Assembly: GCA_020048595.1 (NCBI GenBank)
Contig: JAIFMH010000068.1
Span: 1 to 7,133, forward strand
Source of the DNA: Bacteroidota bacterium
GTDB lineage: Bacteria > Bacteroidota > Bacteroidia > Bacteroidales > UBA4417
Direction of reading: 5' to 3'
Length of the DNA stretch: 7,133 bases
Below, piece by piece: positions 5,393 to 7,133 of this stretch. The first letter of the stretch is position 1; each line of letters opens with the position of its first letter. The position numbers and the translations under genes were made by a program. Under the pieces are notes generated by a model. That model ran no database searches. It saw only the letters and a list, made by a program, of their open reading frames with translations, and was not told where the DNA came from.

Positions 5393-7133
5393 CTACAGAT
5401 CAACCTCAACATCAGCTATTTTCTTCCTGAGTTCTTCAAGTTTTTGTTCATGAAGAACTTTCTTGTAATCATACGGGATGATTTTGATGAACATAGGAAG
5501 GTATTTGTTAAGATCATCAAGGATCATCTTAGCTTTTTTGCTTTGAGTAAAATGAAAATGACGCGCAATCAGTGCCGTTAGTTCATGAACATCAACACGA
5601 TCCTCAACCAGCGACAATTCAACCATCCCCATATTGCAATAATAGTCAAAGTCACCGTTTTCGTCGAGAACATATGCAATACCACCGCTCATCCCTGCTG
5701 CAAAGTTGCTCCCGGTTGAACCCAGAACAACCACCCGGCCACCGGTCATGTATTCGCAGCAATGGTTTCCAACTCCTTCAACAACGGCATTAGCGCCACT
5801 GTTACGAACTCCGAAACGTTCACCGGCTACTCCTGAAATATAAATTTCACCTTTTGTAGCACCATAAAGTACTGTATTCCCAATGATTATATTTTTATCA
5901 GAAGCAAAAGTTGATCCGGCAGGAGGGACTACAATAATTCTTCCACCCGACAATCCTTTACCCAAATAGTCATTTGAATCACCTTCAAGGTGAAGTTCAA
6001 CGCCAGGCATCAGGAAAGCTCCAAAACTTTGCCCTGCTGAACCGTTAAACCTGCATTTGATTGTTCCTTCGGGCAACCCTTCCGGTCCGTGCAACATAGC
6101 AATCTTACCTGAAAGCATGGCTCCTGTGGTACGATCAGTGTTCTTAATGGAGCTTTGAATTACAACCGGTATTTTTTCTGAAATTGCTTTCTCAGCTTGC
6201 GCTATTAATTCCAAATCAAGAACCTGATCTATTTTATGATCTTGAACGTCAACACAATGAATGGCATTTACGGCAGATTCTTTTGGCAGGGTTAGTAAAC
6301 CACTCAAATCAAGATTTTTAATTTTCCAGTGATCAATATCATGGTTTCTTTCAAGCAGATCGAATCGTCCAATGATGTCATCCATTTTTTTATAACCAAG
6401 TTCAGCAAGATGTTCACGAACTTCTTCGGCTATAAAGCTGAAGAAAGTCACAAGATTATCAGCTTCACCATGGAACCGTTTCCGTAGTTCCGGATTTTGG
6501 GTAGCCACACCAACCGGACATGTGTTCAGATGGCATTTCCGCATCATTACACAACCTAAAACAATAAGCGCGGAAGTAGCTAATCCAAATTCTTCAGCAC
6601 CCATCAATGCTGCCATAATGATATCTTTTCCACTCTTTAACTGTCCATCTGCCTGCAACATCACTTTCCGGCGCAGGTTATTCATTACAAGCGTTTGTTG
6701 TGTTTCAGCGAGTCCCAGTTCTAGCGGTAATCCGGCATGCTTGATTGATGAAGTCGGACTTGCGCCTGTACCGCCTTCGTATCCACTGATTGTTATCAGG
6801 TCAGCACCTGCTTTGGTAACTCCGGCAGCTATAGTACCTATTCCACTTTCAGAAACCAGTTTTACACTTATCCTGGCCCTTGGATTTACGTTTTTAAGGT
6901 CAAAGATAAGCTGCGAAAGGTCTTCGATAGAATAAATATCGTGGTGTGGCGGTGGCGAAATCAGTGTAATGCCTGGAATAGAATATCTTGTTTTGGCAAT
7001 AATCTGATCCACTTTATGTCCGGGAAGCTGACCGCCTTCACCAGGCTTGGCTCCCTGGGCAATTTTAATCTGAAGTTCATCAGCATTAACAAGGTATTCC
7101 GTTGTTACCCCAAAGCGACCGCTTGCAACCTGT
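5393..7133 (-). CDS. gltB: Glutamate synthase (NADPH) large subunit, C-terminal part
   Basis: The alpha subunit releases ammonia from glutamine and adds it to 2-oxoglutarate to form glutamate. The visible 579 codons run open through the right edge, so the glutaminase domain, the central domain and the start of the synthase domain are outside; the full family protein has about 1,500 residues. Counting from the edge, the FMN/synthase domain shows GAKPGEGGQLPG (27-38), PPPHHDIYSIEDL and SGYEGGTGASP, then the 3Fe-4S cysteines C194, C200 and C205 (CVMMRKCHLNTC), with the same spacing as in characterised enzymes. The C-terminal beta-helix occupies about 358-490 with its glycine repeats (NGSAGQSFGAF, GLSGGR, MTGGR, MSGGIAYVL). 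A GTG at 7012 is internal (Val of GHKVDQ), not a start. The TAG stop lies 78 bp before gltD, with which it forms an operon. Confidence 0.97.
   Translation of the reverse strand, partial: QVASGRFGVTTEYLVNADELQIKIAQGAKPGEGGQLPGHKVDQIIAKTRYSIPGITLISPPPHHDIYSIEDLSQLIFDLKNVNPRARISVKLVSESGIGTIAAGVTKAGADLITISGYEGGTGASPTSSIKHAGLPLELGLAETQQTLVMNNLRRKVMLQADGQLKSGKDIIMAALMGAEEFGLATSALIVLGCVMMRKCHLNTCPVGVATQNPELRKRFHGEADNLVTFFSFIAEEVREHLAELGYKKMDDIIGRFDLLERNHDIDHWKIKNLDLSGLLTLPKESAVNAIHCVDVQDHKIDQVLDLELIAQAEKAISEKIPVVIQSSIKNTDRTTGAMLSGKIAMLHGPEGLPEGTIKCRFNGSAGQSFGAFLMPGVELHLEGDSNDYLGKGLSGGRIIVVPPAGSTFASDKNIIIGNTVLYGATKGEIYISGVAGERFGVRNSGANAVVEGVGNHCCEYMTGGRVVVLGSTGSNFAAGMSGGIAYVLDENGDFDYYCNMGMVELSLVEDRVDVHELTALIARHFHFTQSKKAKMILDDLNKYLPMFIKIIPYDYKKVLHEQKLEELRKKIADVEVDL

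Noticed and set aside
6522..6935. A 137-codon plus-strand open frame opposite gltB
   Set aside because: It is antisense to the most conserved part of gltB (FMN and 3Fe-4S region) and its translation resembles no protein family I recognise.
7010..7012. GTG as a possible start of a 539-residue protein
   Set aside because: The frame stays open to the right edge, and the 40 codons beyond it encode conserved GltB sequence (including GAKPGEGGQLPG), so this is an internal valine of a truncated gltB.
1..7133. A previously undescribed multi-gene system
   Set aside because: All five genes belong to known families, four of them with well-understood functions, and no unexplained gene cluster, repeat array or mobile element is present.

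Overview
The window looks like an ordinary chromosomal stretch of core metabolism from a member of the Bacteroidota. The evidence for that is AT-rich DNA, A-rich leaders without Shine-Dalgarno sequences before most genes, a perfect Bacteroidota-type -7 box (TAAATTTG) before one gene, and protein sequences typical of the phylum. The genus cannot be fixed from the sequence alone.

Layout from left to right: (i) positions 1-60 hold a strong intrinsic terminator for a plus-strand gene lying outside the window. (ii) Positions 60-299 are an AT-rich leader with a perfect 19-bp inverted repeat and a possible promoter. (iii) serA (D-3-phosphoglycerate dehydrogenase, full length, with a serine-sensing ACT domain) runs on the plus strand. 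(iv) Everything further right is on the minus strand. A small DUF2238/YjdF-like membrane protein converges on serA and shares its stop-codon bases with it. Beyond it are a MATE-family efflux transporter, gltD (glutamate synthase small subunit) and the C-terminal part of gltB (glutamate synthase large subunit), which runs off the right edge. Transcription of the right-hand block goes gltB, gltD, terminator, MATE gene, DUF2238 gene.

GltB and GltD together make two glutamates from glutamine and 2-oxoglutarate using NADPH. SerA makes 3-phosphohydroxypyruvate, whose conversion to phosphoserine consumes glutamate as amino donor. The window therefore contains two linked steps of nitrogen and amino-acid metabolism, although serA is transcribed in the opposite direction from gltBD and is not in its operon. 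The MATE and DUF2238 genes show no obvious functional link to these.

I found no mobile element, CRISPR array, RNA gene or unknown multi-gene system. The points worth a second look are small: a REP-like GC-rich hairpin between gltB and gltD whose flanking 8-mer also occurs at the gltB stop codon, the 19-bp palindrome before serA, a 4-bp stop-to-stop overlap, and a promoter that changes the start call of the DUF2238 gene.
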